Shown here piece by piece: positions 17,232-25,500 of a stretch of 64,000 bases of DNA (within the stretch, counting starts at the first letter, position 1; each line of letters starts with the position of its first letter). A model generated the notes under the pieces. It ran no database searches. It saw nothing but the letters and a program-made list of their open reading frames with translations, and was not told the origin of the DNA. The stretch is from Gammaproteobacteria bacterium (GTDB lineage: Bacteria > Pseudomonadota > Gammaproteobacteria > Steroidobacterales > Steroidobacteraceae), in contig JAGWWY010000001.1 of the NCBI GenBank assembly GCA_018970145.1, forward strand, positions 372,001 through 436,000. The letters are read 5' to 3'. A program made the position numbers and the translations under genes.

Positions 17232-18317
17232 ATGAAAACTCTTGGACCTCCGCAGGCAGACCCCTCCACGAGCGTGAGCCGCAAGGCCCTTTTGCTCGCC
17301 TTCGAAAATGCAGGCTACTGGAAACCCGCCTTGGCTTTGGGCGTGGATCTGCTGATTTTTGGCGGCGGTCTGGCTTTGGTTTTGATGGACGGCGGACTGT
17401 TGCTCAAATTTCTCGGCTCAATATTGGTGACAGCCGGAATCGTTCGGCTTTTTCTGATCGGGCACGACGCCTGCCATGGCGCTTTCTTCAAGAGCCGCCT
17501 GCTCAATGACATCTTTGGCCGGGTGGCGTTCCTGCCCTCGATGACGGCGTTTAGCCTCTGGGACGTCGGTCACAACGTGGCGCACCACGGGTTCAATAAC
17601 CTGAAGGGTCGCGACCAGGTGTGGGCGCCGTTTTCGAAAGAAGAATTCGACGCGTTGCCCGGTTACCGTCGCATCCTCGAGCGGATTTACCGCAGCGGTG
17701 CCGGTTGGGGTCTCTATTATTTTCTCGAGCTGTGGTGGAAGAAGCTGTATTTCGCCACCAAACGTCAGATCGGTGCGAGCCGCGCCAAATATCACTGGGA
17801 TAGCGCGCTGGTGACGGTCGCCATGATCGGCTGGGTTTCGCTCGTCGCCGTGGTCGCCGCGCGTACCGAACAGAATTTTTGGTTGTTGTTGGCGTTTGGG
17901 GTGATCGTGCCTTTTGCGTTGTGGAACGTGGTGATGGGCTTCGTGGTGTTCGTGCACCACACACATCCGGCGATCGCGTGGTTTCAGGCGCGGCACGAAT
18001 GGCAGCGCTATCGTGCTTATCTCACGGCGACCGTTCATGTGCGATTTCCGTTCGGACTCGATCGCTTGCTCCATAACATCATGGAGCACAACGCCCATCA
18101 TCTGAATCCGCGTATCCCGATGTATTCGCTGCGCAAGGCACAGCGCTTGCTCAGCGAGCGCTTTGACAATCAATACCAGGTGTATCGCATGAACTGGCGC
18201 AGCTACCGAGAGTGCGTGCGCAGTTGCAAGTTGTACGACTACGCCAACCACGCTTGGCTCGATTTCAAAGGTCAGGTGACCTCACGCGTGCAGTTGGTCG
18301 GCCCGCCGCCGGCTTGA
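17232..18317 (+). CDS. Membrane fatty acid desaturase family protein
   Basis: A 361-residue integral membrane di-iron desaturase. The three histidine clusters are present: HDACHGAFF (about residues 77-85), HNVAHHGFNN (about 115-124) and HNAHHLNPRIP (about 289-299), with hydrophobic segments between them (for example around residues 38-75 and 190-235). The family inserts double bonds into acyl chains or modifies carotenoids using O2. The final HxxHH-type box followed by LNPRIPMYSLRKAQ resembles acyl-lipid desaturases of the FADS-like family. It is monocistronic, divergent from putA, and faces the MOSC gene across a 46-bp gap containing the palindrome CGCGGCCGCG but no clear terminator. The substrate is not known. 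Confidence 0.87.
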   Translation: MKTLGPPQADPSTSVSRKALLLAFENAGYWKPALALGVDLLIFGGGLALVLMDGGLLLKFLGSILVTAGIVRLFLIGHDACHGAFFKSRLLNDIFGRVAFLPSMTAFSLWDVGHNVAHHGFNNLKGRDQVWAPFSKEEFDALPGYRRILERIYRSGAGWGLYYFLELWWKKLYFATKRQIGASRAKYHWDSALVTVAMIGWVSLVAVVAARTEQNFWLLLAFGVIVPFALWNVVMGFVVFVHHTHPAIAWFQARHEWQRYRAYLTATVHVRFPFGLDRLLHNIMEHNAHHLNPRIPMYSLRKAQRLLSERFDNQYQVYRMNWRSYRECVRSCKLYDYANHAWLDFKGQVTSRVQLVGPPPA

Positions 18318-18363
18318 TCGCGGCCGCGAGCCTCAGCACTGCGCGTCTTGGCGAGTCGCCGTT

Positions 18364-19146
18364 TCACTCCCAGCCAATTTCCGCCTCATCGCCAACTCTC
18401 AAGATGGCTCCCGAGCCACTTTGAACCTCGGCGTTCTCACCGAACGTCACGCCATGCAGCGTCGTGTTCCAGCGAAATGCGCGCAGCGCGGGCAGCGGGT
18501 CGCCGGCGGGCAATCCGGTGGCCTGATCGAGGCTCGTGATTACGCAGCGCGTGCAGGGCTTGACAAGCTTGAGTCGCGCCGTCCCGATGCGCAGGGTCGC
18601 GATGCGGTCCTCAGCCCAAGCCTCGAGGCCGCGTAAGACGAGATTGGGTCTGAAGCGGCTCATGGGTAACCAGGCTTGCATGCGCCGATTCAGATCACTC
18701 AAAGACGATTCATTGCAGACTAGAAGCGGATAACCGTCCGGAAAATTCTGATCGATGGCCGCGACCAAGCGGGCCGGTGCACCGATCAGACGAGTGCAAA
18801 ACCGTGCAGCGTCGTCTCCGGCATCGAGCGCATCGTGGTGCCGCTTCCAGATCGTGACTCGGCGGATCGGAGCCAAAGGCGAGGGTAGTTCGGTTGGCAA
18901 GTCGACACTCAGTTCGCCGCAGTCGGGATGCGCAAGTTGCAACGTGTCTCCTCGTACTAGGGCAGCGAGGCGTGCCAGTTGCGGATGACTGCGTTGCGTC
19001 AAAAATCGTCCGTCATTGTTGATCAGCATCCAGTGTCGATCATGCTGAAGGCCGCAAGGCCCGAGCCGCGCCTCGTGGCAGTCGATGACGCGACCGGATT
19101 TGACCGGGTAGACGTGCAGGGAGGCGATCGTCACACGAGAGCTCAT
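18364..19146 (-). CDS. MOSC-domain protein (MOSC_N plus MOSC)
   Basis: A 260-residue protein with an N-terminal MOSC_N beta-barrel segment (IASLHVYPVKSGR, GLQHDRHWMLINNDGRFLTQR) and a MOSC domain ending in LVKPCTRCVITSLDQATG, containing the conserved cysteine thought to bind the molybdenum cofactor. Relatives such as YcbX and mARC reduce N-hydroxylated compounds. It lacks the C-terminal ferredoxin domain of E. coli YcbX, so a separate reductase would be needed. The open frame continues upstream to 20274, antisense to selO, but that part is not coding: the MOSC_N motif begins ten residues after ATG 19146, and a TATGAT box lies 7 nt before that codon. Confidence 0.87.
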   Translation of the reverse strand: MSSRVTIASLHVYPVKSGRVIDCHEARLGPCGLQHDRHWMLINNDGRFLTQRSHPQLARLAALVRGDTLQLAHPDCGELSVDLPTELPSPLAPIRRVTIWKRHHDALDAGDDAARFCTRLIGAPARLVAAIDQNFPDGYPLLVCNESSLSDLNRRMQAWLPMSRFRPNLVLRGLEAWAEDRIATLRIGTARLKLVKPCTRCVITSLDQATGLPAGDPLPALRAFRWNTTLHGVTFGENAEVQSGSGAILRVGDEAEIGWE

Positions 19147-19153
19147 GCGCGCA

Positions 19154-19159
19154 ATCATA
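19154..19159 (-). promoter_or_regulatory. -10 element, leaderless start of MOSC gene
   Basis: TATGAT on the minus strand, 7 nt before ATG 19146. It shares bases 19158-19159 with the -10 of the divergent selO gene, so the two promoters should exclude each other. Confidence 0.5.
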
Positions 19160-19163
19160 TAAT
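19158..19163 (+). promoter_or_regulatory. -10 element, leaderless start of selO
   Basis: A consensus TATAAT lies 7 nt before ATG 19171. The only 24 bp between the two divergent start codons contain both -10 boxes. Confidence 0.55.
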
Positions 19164-19170
19164 CCTCAAC

Positions 19171-20754
19171 ATGACGCGTAAGTTGTCCGATTTGAATTTT
19201 CACAGTCGCTTCGTCGATGAGCTCGAGGGCGAGGCTGATGCACCCAGTTTCTCGCGCCAAGTGCCAAATGTGGCGTTTTCGCGCGTGCGGCCTGAAGCGG
19301 TGAGTACACCTCGCTTGTTGGCGTGGTCGGAGGACTGCGCCGCGCTGCTGGATCTTGCCAAGCCCGCGACCGATCAGGATCGCGCCGTTTTCATCCTTGG
19401 CGGCAACCAGTTGGCCGCTGGCATGCGCCCTTATGCGGCGCGCTACGGTGGTCACCAATTCGGTCATTGGGCGGGGCAGTTGGGCGATGGGCGCGCGATT
19501 TCCTTGGGCGAGATCGAGGGCCAGTCGGGCGAGCGTTTCGAACTGCAGCTGAAGGGCGCGGGGCCGACACCCTATTCGCGTCGAGCAGACGGTCGCGCAG
19601 TGCTGCGCTCGAGCTTGCGCGAGTTCGTTGGCAGCGAGGCGATGCATGCACTTGGTGTACCGACGACACGAGCGCTGAGTCTCGTCGCGACGGGCGAGAC
19701 GGTGATTCGCGACATGTTCTACGACGGCCACCCCCAAGCTGAGCCCGGCGCCATCGTCTGCCGGGTCGCACCGTCGTTCGTGCGTTTCGGTAACTTTGAA
19801 CTTCATGCGGCGATGAATGAGCTCGATCGCCTGCGCGAGTTGGCCAATTTCGTGATTCGGCACGCGTATCCACAGTATTGGCAAGGTGATCGATCGCCAG
19901 ACTATGCCGCATGGTTTGGCGAGATTTGCGAGCGTACGGCCGTGATGATTTCGCATTGGATGCGGGTCGGGTTCGTTCATGGCGTGATGAATACCGACAA
20001 CATGTCGATACTCGGTCTCACGATCGATTACGGGCCGTATGGTTGGCTCGATCACTACGATCCGAACTGGACGCCGAACACCACCGACGCTGAGGGGCGT
20101 CGCTACGCCTACGGTCGCCAACCACAAATCGCTTTGTGGAATCTCGCGCGGCTCGCCGGGGCCTTGATGTCGCTCGTGAACTCGCGCGAGGCACTCGAGG
20201 CGGGGCTCGAGCGCTATCGCGAAACCTATGCAAGGCAGTTCCGTATCGCGCTTGCGCAAAAACTCGGGCTCCATGCGCTGGATCGCGACGGCGATACCGA
20301 AGCGATCGAGATGCTGTTCGAGTTGTTAGGCGCGGTCGAGACCGACATGACGATCTTCTTTCGGACGCTCGCCGAGACCGAAGACATCGGCGTCGTGCAT
20401 GCAGCCATCTATGATTCGACGGCACTGTCGGACGAGCTCGCGGCGCGCTGGGAAACCTGGTTGCGATGGCGATGTGATCGCGTTGCAGCCGAGTTGAATG
20501 TCGGCGTTGGCCTGTCCACGGAGCGGCGTCGCGAGCGAATGAATGCGGTCAACCCATGCTACGTGCCGCGCAACTATCTGCTGCAGTTGGCCATTGATGC
20601 CGCAACAGAAGGTGACGTCGCACCACTTGAAGCATTACAGCAAGTGCTCGGTAATCCTTACGAAAAACGTGAGGGCTGCGAGCGCTATGCACGGCATCGA
20701 CCGGACTGGGCGCGTGATCGTCCCGGGTGCTCGGCACTCTCCTGCAGTTCTTGA
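19171..20754 (+). CDS. selO: SelO family protein AMPylase (pseudokinase)
   Basis: SelO transfers AMP from ATP to hydroxyl groups of proteins and has been linked to redox homeostasis. The 527-residue protein shows the family blocks GGNQLAAGMRPYAARYGGHQFGH, split by short variation, then LQLKGAGPTPYSRRADGRAVLR, GVMNTDNMSILGLTIDYGPYGW, and YGRQPQIALWNLARLA. The C-terminus ends in SCSS, where eukaryotic homologues carry selenocysteine; here the residue is Cys (TGC). The start is ATG 19171, not the open frame from 18979, which lies over the MOSC gene. Although both are named for selenium, SelO does not need the product of selD at 3 kb. A B12 riboswitch follows the gene. Confidence 0.93.
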   Translation: MTRKLSDLNFHSRFVDELEGEADAPSFSRQVPNVAFSRVRPEAVSTPRLLAWSEDCAALLDLAKPATDQDRAVFILGGNQLAAGMRPYAARYGGHQFGHWAGQLGDGRAISLGEIEGQSGERFELQLKGAGPTPYSRRADGRAVLRSSLREFVGSEAMHALGVPTTRALSLVATGETVIRDMFYDGHPQAEPGAIVCRVAPSFVRFGNFELHAAMNELDRLRELANFVIRHAYPQYWQGDRSPDYAAWFGEICERTAVMISHWMRVGFVHGVMNTDNMSILGLTIDYGPYGWLDHYDPNWTPNTTDAEGRRYAYGRQPQIALWNLARLAGALMSLVNSREALEAGLERYRETYARQFRIALAQKLGLHALDRDGDTEAIEMLFELLGAVETDMTIFFRTLAETEDIGVVHAAIYDSTALSDELAARWETWLRWRCDRVAAELNVGVGLSTERRRERMNAVNPCYVPRNYLLQLAIDAATEGDVAPLEALQQVLGNPYEKREGCERYARHRPDWARDRPGCSALSCSS

Positions 20755-20807
20755 CGCAGCGTGTGCGTCGCTTGACGACATCTGCGCGCCGAGCGTAGCC
20801 TCTCGGC

Positions 20808-21005
20808 TGTTCGTGAGGTGCCCCGCTGCGATCGTCGTAGCGAGGGTGAAACGGGAAGCCGGTGTGAATCCGGCGCTGCCCCCGCAACGGTAAGCGAGGC
20901 AGGGCGATCTCTCCCCGACCACTGCAAGTTTCGGCTTGTGGGAAGGTCGATCGCCCGCGGAGTCAAAAATTTTGATTCCACTCGTCAGTCCGGAGACCGG
21001 CCTCG
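20808..21005 (+). ncRNA. Cobalamin riboswitch
   Basis: The 300-bp gap between selO and btuB holds a class I adenosylcobalamin riboswitch. The conserved core is intact: GAGGTGCCCC start, GGGTGAAACGGGAAGCCGG, GTGTGAATCCGGCGCTGCC, CCCGCAACGGTAAG (the B12 box region at about 20847-20894), an ACCACTGCAAGTTTCGG arm, and the closing GTCAGTCCGGAGACCGGCC (20984-21002). The btuB start is only about 50 nt downstream and its Shine-Dalgarno GGAG (21044-21047) could be hidden by an alternative pairing, so control is probably at translation initiation; I see no U-tract terminator. High B12 should lower BtuB and BtuM synthesis. Confidence 0.95.
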
Positions 21006-21054
21006 TGAATCGCTGCAGACGCGCACGGGTGGTGCACGGCTCCGGAGACGATGA

Positions 21055-22881
21055 ATGTCCAAGAAGATGTATTGGGGTCTTGCCCTGTTGGTACCGTTTG
21101 GTTCGGTGTGCGGATTCGCGGCCGAATCGACCGTGGTGGTGACGGCCTCTCGCGTGAGTGAAGAGCTCGATGCGAGTTTGGCCTCGGTGACCGTGATCGA
21201 GCGCGCTGAGATCGAACAGTTGCAGGCACGCACACTGGATGAGCTCCTCCGCGGCGTCGAAGGAATCAGCCTCGCGAGACAGGGTGGTATCGGTCAGCCG
21301 ACCTCGCTGTACCTGCGCGGCGGAGAGTCGGATCACGTCTTGTGGTTGATCGACGGGGTTCGAATCGGTTCGGTGTCGGCGGGCATTCCGGCGATCCAGG
21401 ATTTGCCGATCGACAGCATCGAACGAATCGAAATCGTACGCGGGGTTCGCTCGAGTCTTTACGGCCCGGATGCGATGGGCGGAGTCGTGCAGATCTTTAC
21501 GCGTCGTGGTGCCGGTGCGGGCCAAACGCTGCGCTTGACCGGCGGCTCCAACGGAACTCGGCAAGCCGCGCTTGGCTTCGGCGGCGGCGCCGACGGCTGG
21601 TCAGTCGATCTGCAGGCGAGTCTGTTCGAGACCGATGGCACAAACGCTTGTCTGGGCTTGCCCTTTCCGCCGGGTGGTGGCTGCTTCACGCGCGAGCCGG
21701 ATCGGGACCCGTACGAGAACCACAGCGCCAATCTTCGGCTCGGCTACCAATTTGATTCGGGCGCGAGCGCCGAGGCATTCATGCAGCGCGCCAAGGCCGA
21801 TGTGGCTTTTGACGGCTCGTTTCTGAATCGCTCCGACCTCGTCAACCAAGTGGCTGGACTCAAGGCACAGCATGCTTGGGACGATCGGTGGCGTTCGACG
21901 TTGACGCTCGGTCGATCGTGGGATGAGTCCACCAGCTTCAGCCCTGCCGGTGACTACAGCAGCACTTTCAATTCGCGACGCGATTCGGCGACCTTCCAAA
22001 CCGATGTCTCGCTCGCTGCTGGAACGTTGATCGTAGGTGTTGACTGGTTACTCGATAAGGTCGCGAGCGATGTTGGCTTCGACGTGGAATCGCGTTTCAA
22101 CCGCGCGCTGTTTGCGCAGTACACCGCTGGTACGGGTCGTTGGCAGTGGGGCTTATCTGGTCGCAGCGACGATAACGAGCAGTTCGGCTCGCACCAGACG
22201 GGCACCGCGTCTGTCGGTTACCGTTCGGCACCGGGCTGGCAGTGGTACGCGAGTGTCGGAACTGCCTTCAAGGCCCCTTCGTTCAACGAGCTCTACTACC
22301 CAGGCTTTAGCAACCCGGATCTTGAGCCTGAGAAATCGCGTAGCGTTGAACTTGGCGTGAAACGCCGATCCGATTGGGGTCGTTGGTCGGTGTCGCTGTA
22401 TCGCAACCAGATCGATGATCTGGTCGCATACGATGTGGCGATCTTCCGGCCCAATAACGTGGCGAGCGCGTTGTTGCAGGGCGCCGAGGGACAACTCGAG
22501 TGGTCGCAAGGGCCGCTTCGTCTCAGTCAGTCGCTCTCGTGGCTACAAGCCGAGGATCGCAGCGCGGGATTCAATCGTGGGCGTGAGCTACCGCGTCGCC
22601 CGAGCTGGTCGGGCAAGACGTCCGCGCATTGGCAGCTCGGCGACTGGTCGCTCGGAACCGGTGTCTACTGGATGGGGCGCAGGTATGATGACCTCGCTAA
22701 TTCGCGGCAGCTCGGCAGTGTCGTCACCGTCGATCTGACCTCAGAGTGGCGTGCTACCTCGTCGCTCGCGATGCAGCTGCGAATCGCCAATGCATTCGAT
22801 CGTCGCTACGAAACGGCGACGTTGTACCCCGCCTTGGGTCGGGAATTTTTATTGAGCGTGCGATACAGCGCGCCGCGTTGA
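21055..22881 (+). CDS. btuB: TonB-dependent vitamin B12 receptor
   Basis: BtuB is the outer-membrane TonB-dependent transporter for cobalamins. The 608-residue protein has a Sec signal ending around GFAAES, a TonB box-like STVVVTASR at the mature N-terminus, a plug domain (LDELLRGVEGISLARQGG, SLYLRGGESDHVLWLIDGVRI, IERIEIVRGVRSSLYGPDAMGG) and a 22-strand barrel ending in aromatic LLSVRYSAPR. The B12 riboswitch directly upstream identifies the ligand class. ATG 21055 has GGAG seven bases before it; another ATG at 21051 is in the wrong frame. The btuM-like gene follows after 20 bp, giving a B12 uptake operon. Confidence 0.94.
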   Translation: MSKKMYWGLALLVPFGSVCGFAAESTVVVTASRVSEELDASLASVTVIERAEIEQLQARTLDELLRGVEGISLARQGGIGQPTSLYLRGGESDHVLWLIDGVRIGSVSAGIPAIQDLPIDSIERIEIVRGVRSSLYGPDAMGGVVQIFTRRGAGAGQTLRLTGGSNGTRQAALGFGGGADGWSVDLQASLFETDGTNACLGLPFPPGGGCFTREPDRDPYENHSANLRLGYQFDSGASAEAFMQRAKADVAFDGSFLNRSDLVNQVAGLKAQHAWDDRWRSTLTLGRSWDESTSFSPAGDYSSTFNSRRDSATFQTDVSLAAGTLIVGVDWLLDKVASDVGFDVESRFNRALFAQYTAGTGRWQWGLSGRSDDNEQFGSHQTGTASVGYRSAPGWQWYASVGTAFKAPSFNELYYPGFSNPDLEPEKSRSVELGVKRRSDWGRWSVSLYRNQIDDLVAYDVAIFRPNNVASALLQGAEGQLEWSQGPLRLSQSLSWLQAEDRSAGFNRGRELPRRPSWSGKTSAHWQLGDWSLGTGVYWMGRRYDDLANSRQLGSVVTVDLTSEWRATSSLAMQLRIANAFDRRYETATLYPALGREFLLSVRYSAPR

Positions 22882-22901
22882 CTGTAAGGGAGGGTTGGAA
22901 C

Positions 22902-23456
22902 GTGACGGACACCATCAAAGGTCGTGGATATTGGATGCTGGCGTTGATCTTGGCCGTGGCCATGAGTGCAACGCGAGTGGGGCATTTCGGTGAGCTTCAG
23001 GGTCCGCCGGATGCGTCGTGGGCGGTGTTTTTCCTGGCCGGTCTGTGGCTGCGTGAGCCGCGCCTGTTCCCCGCGTTCTTCGTCTTGGCATGGGTGGCTG
23101 ATCTGACCGCCTTTGCGATGGGGACTCCGACGGATTGCTACTCGCCGGCGTATTTCTTCTTGATTCCTGCCTATGGCGCGCTTTGGGCGGCGGGCCACTG
23201 GCTTGGAGCCGACCCTGCGCGAGCGCGGGTGCCGTTCATCATCGCGGTTGGCGCGGCTGCTGCCTTCGTGACCTTCGTGGTTGCGAATCTCGGTATGTAT
23301 TGGCTCGCACCGTCGCCCGAGACGACGAATCTGGGTGCATATGCGGCAGCGGTCGCCGGATATTTCCCGGGCTATTTGTTGACGATGGGCCTTTACGTTG
23401 GGCTTGCGTTCGTCGCGGCGGCCGTTTTGCGCTTCAAGCGTCTGGCTAGCGAGTAG
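22902..23456 (+). CDS. btuM: BtuM-like cobalamin transporter (solitary ECF S component)
   Basis: A 184-residue inner-membrane protein with about five or six hydrophobic segments, starting at GTG 22902 after the strong Shine-Dalgarno AAGGGAGGG. Position in the B12-riboswitch operon right after btuB and the size fit BtuM, a solitary S component that carries cobalamin without an ECF ATPase in some Gram-negative bacteria. The Thiobacillus denitrificans protein binds cobalt through a Cys near residue 80; here Cys79 lies in the loop GTPTDCYSPAY, and PPDASWAVFFLAGLWLREP matches the expected first helices. It is thus a good candidate for B12 passage through the inner membrane. No btuCDF is nearby. 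Its 3' end overlaps the convergent dehydrogenase gene by 64 bp. Confidence 0.75.
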   Translation: MTDTIKGRGYWMLALILAVAMSATRVGHFGELQGPPDASWAVFFLAGLWLREPRLFPAFFVLAWVADLTAFAMGTPTDCYSPAYFFLIPAYGALWAAGHWLGADPARARVPFIIAVGAAAAFVTFVVANLGMYWLAPSPETTNLGAYAAAVAGYFPGYLLTMGLYVGLAFVAAAVLRFKRLASE

Positions 23457-24580
23457 AGGTGAACCTCCGAGGGGCCGTCGTACACGCGGAACCCTCTGAT
23501 CTCTCGCCAAATCTTTGAGACCGGCGTCTCATCGACGATGCCGCTTCCACCGAGTACCTGCACACAACGATCGACGATCTGAAACAGCGTCTCGCCGCAG
23601 GTGTACTTGGCCATGCTGGAGTCGGTTGAGGCGCGGCTGCCCTGATCGAGCGTCCAGGCGACGTAATCAATCATCAACTGAGTCTGCTTCAGATCCACTT
23701 CGTTGCGAGCCAAGGCGAAACCGACGCCCTCGTGATCGATCAACGCTTTGCCGAAAGCCTGCCGGCGGCATGCGTATTCGGTGGCAATGTGATGAGCGCG
23801 CTGTGCAGCACCCCACCAACGCATGCAGTGGGTCAGACGGGCTGGCGCGAGCCGCACTTGGGCGTATTTGAACCCCTCGTGCGGCGCACCGAGCACCATT
23901 TCTTTGGGGACCCTGACATTCGTCAGCGACAACACGCCGTGCCCACCCGGCATGGTGTGATCGACAGTATGCATCACGCGTTCAAGCACGATACCCGGAT
24001 CCGGTAGCGGCACGAGAAACATCGTTGAGTGGTGACCGCCGGTGCGTGCCATCACGATGCCAAAGCCAGCCCCCTCAGCACCGGTGATGAACCACTTGCG
24101 GCCATTGATGACCCAGTGATCCCCGTCTTCGACGGCTTCGGTTTTGAGCATGTCCGGATCGGAGCCCGAGCCGCCATCCGGCTCGGTCATGAAAAACGAC
24201 GAGCGAATGAGGCCGGCCGCCAGCGGTTTGAGGAAGCGCTCTTTTTGATCGTGCGTCGCAATGCGCTCGAGCATGTGCATGTTCCCTTCATCGGGCGCCA
24301 TGCAGTTCATCGCAACGGGACCGAGCAGCGAGTACCCGCTCGCACGCAACACCGTAGCGATTTCGCGATGGGTCAGCCCGTAGCCGCCCCATTCGCTGCC
24401 GACGTGAGGCGCAAGTAGCCCGACCGCGCGGGCTTTTGCGTGCAGCTCCTGCACGAGATCGTCCGTGATGGGTCCCTGGAATCGCGGATCGGATTCGTAG
24501 GGGATGATGACATCGCGAATAAAGCGTTGTGTTCTCGACTCGAGGTCGAGTTCGCGGGGGCTAGGCGTGAAATCTGTCAT
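23393..24580 (-). CDS. Acyl-CoA dehydrogenase (ACAD10/11-like)
   Basis: A 395-residue acyl-CoA dehydrogenase. FAD-binding blocks are clear: MTEPDGGSGSDPDML and VINGRKWFITGAEGAGFG in the middle domain, and RCVQVLGGSGIVDETPVSKIWRE near the C-terminus. The C-terminal segment VYDGPSEVHLYSLARR is characteristic of the ACAD10/ACAD11 branch, which handles longer or unusual acyl-CoAs. The subfamily thus differs from that of the enzyme at 4-5 kb. It stands alone on the minus strand: the upstream gene encodes a porin-like protein, and its 3' end overlaps btuM by 64 bp. A TACACT box 9 nt before the ATG suggests a promoter of its own with a very short leader. Confidence 0.9.
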   Translation of the reverse strand: MTDFTPSPRELDLESRTQRFIRDVIIPYESDPRFQGPITDDLVQELHAKARAVGLLAPHVGSEWGGYGLTHREIATVLRASGYSLLGPVAMNCMAPDEGNMHMLERIATHDQKERFLKPLAAGLIRSSFFMTEPDGGSGSDPDMLKTEAVEDGDHWVINGRKWFITGAEGAGFGIVMARTGGHHSTMFLVPLPDPGIVLERVMHTVDHTMPGGHGVLSLTNVRVPKEMVLGAPHEGFKYAQVRLAPARLTHCMRWWGAAQRAHHIATEYACRRQAFGKALIDHEGVGFALARNEVDLKQTQLMIDYVAWTLDQGSRASTDSSMAKYTCGETLFQIVDRCVQVLGGSGIVDETPVSKIWREIRGFRVYDGPSEVHLYSLARRLKRKTAAATNASPT

Positions 24581-24613
24581 AGCCCCCGCAGTGTACCCGT
24601 TATCTGCGGCGAA

Positions 24614-25309
24614 TCACTCCCAGGGGAAGCTCGTCGCCACCGAAAAGAGAGCCTTGCTGTCAGAGCTGAAAACGTCGCCATCGACGTTGTTGCCGGGGCG
24701 GTAGTCACTGCCGTCGATCCACTTCAAAGTGAGATCAAACTTCCCAACGGTCTTCGTCAGACCGATCGCGAAGTCGGTGTACTTGTCGTCGGCCCAGTAT
24801 TCGCCGCTGCTCTGACCCGCGTGCAGCAGCAGACCGAAATCTTTCGGCAACGGCAGCTCCAGGTTGGCCTCGATGTAGCGGGCGGCCAGGCCCGTGTTGC
24901 CGTAGTCCCAGGCGTACCAAAACTTGGTCGAGAAGCCTTGGTAGGCGAGACCAAAGGCGGCCTCGGCGAAGTCGACCTTATCGGCCGTGTCGAAATAGCT
25001 GTACTGAGTTACCGAGACGTTGTAGCTGAAGTCCTCGGTGAAATTGCCGCTGTAACCTGCGTAAACATCGAGCTCGACATCCGAAACCGTGTCAGGTCCG
25101 AAGTCCACGTTGCTGGCCCAGGCGCCGACGTAAAAACCCGAGTCGCCGGCCCAGTCGAGGCTCACTTGCAGTGCAGGATCCTTAGCGGTTTGACTGAGAC
25201 CGCGGAAGTCGTAGTCAGAGGCCAGCGTCACGGTCGAGCTGATCTCGGCGCGGGCGACGGTACCGACAGCCGCTGCGGCCAGCAGCGCGAGAAGAGGGAG
25301 GTTTTTCAT
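24614..25309 (-). CDS. TorF family putative porin
   Basis: A 231-residue outer-membrane beta-barrel protein with a Sec signal (MKNLPLLALLAAAAVGTVARAE, cleavage after ARA). The mature protein begins SSTVTLASDYDFRGLSQT and shows alternating aromatic and polar strands (GFYVGAWASNVDFG, YSYFDTADKVDFAEAAFGL, TKFWYAWDYGNTG), ending in an aromatic residue motif FPWE. This matches the TIGR02001/TorF family of proteobacterial outer-membrane proteins of unknown role. ATG 25309 has a GAGG sequence upstream. The 191-bp gap to puuC holds its promoter region; I could not fix a -10 with confidence. It may be co-transcribed with the dehydrogenase gene 33 bp downstream. Confidence 0.85.
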   Translation of the reverse strand: MKNLPLLALLAAAAVGTVARAEISSTVTLASDYDFRGLSQTAKDPALQVSLDWAGDSGFYVGAWASNVDFGPDTVSDVELDVYAGYSGNFTEDFSYNVSVTQYSYFDTADKVDFAEAAFGLAYQGFSTKFWYAWDYGNTGLAARYIEANLELPLPKDFGLLLHAGQSSGEYWADDKYTDFAIGLTKTVGKFDLTLKWIDGSDYRPGNNVDGDVFSSDSKALFSVATSFPWE

Positions 25310-25463
25310 GCGTTTTTGATCCTCGAAGGGGTGATTTCCAAACTGAATAAGCAAACGATGTGCCATGCGTGGTAGGCCGTTTACATGACAGGTTTGCGAC
25401 ATTTTAACTCCAAATCCGCACTGGGTTGGTGCGTCGCGCGTCGGTGTTGCCGGTGGATAGTGC

Positions 25464-25475
25464 AATCCCGGGATT
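25464..25475. promoter_or_regulatory. Palindrome upstream of puuC
   Basis: AATCCCGGGATT, a perfect 12-bp palindrome, lies 12 bp before the predicted -10 of puuC, at the -35 position. It is a candidate operator. A single occurrence in this gap could also be chance. Confidence 0.35.
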
Positions 25476-25487
25476 TCGCCGGCCGGG

Positions 25488-25493
25488 TAAACT
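25488..25493 (+). promoter_or_regulatory. -10 element, leaderless start of puuC
   Basis: TAAACT lies 7 nt before ATG 25501; the spacer CGTCCCC has no Shine-Dalgarno sequence. Confidence 0.45.
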
Positions 25494-25500
25494 CGTCCCC

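Noticed and set aside
18318..18363. CGCGGCCGCG palindrome as a terminator
   Set aside because: No loop of normal size and no T-tract follow on either strand.
19147..20274. Upstream extension of the MOSC frame opposite selO
   Set aside because: The MOSC_N motif starts right after ATG 19146, a -10 box precedes that codon, and selO is firmly coding on the other strand.
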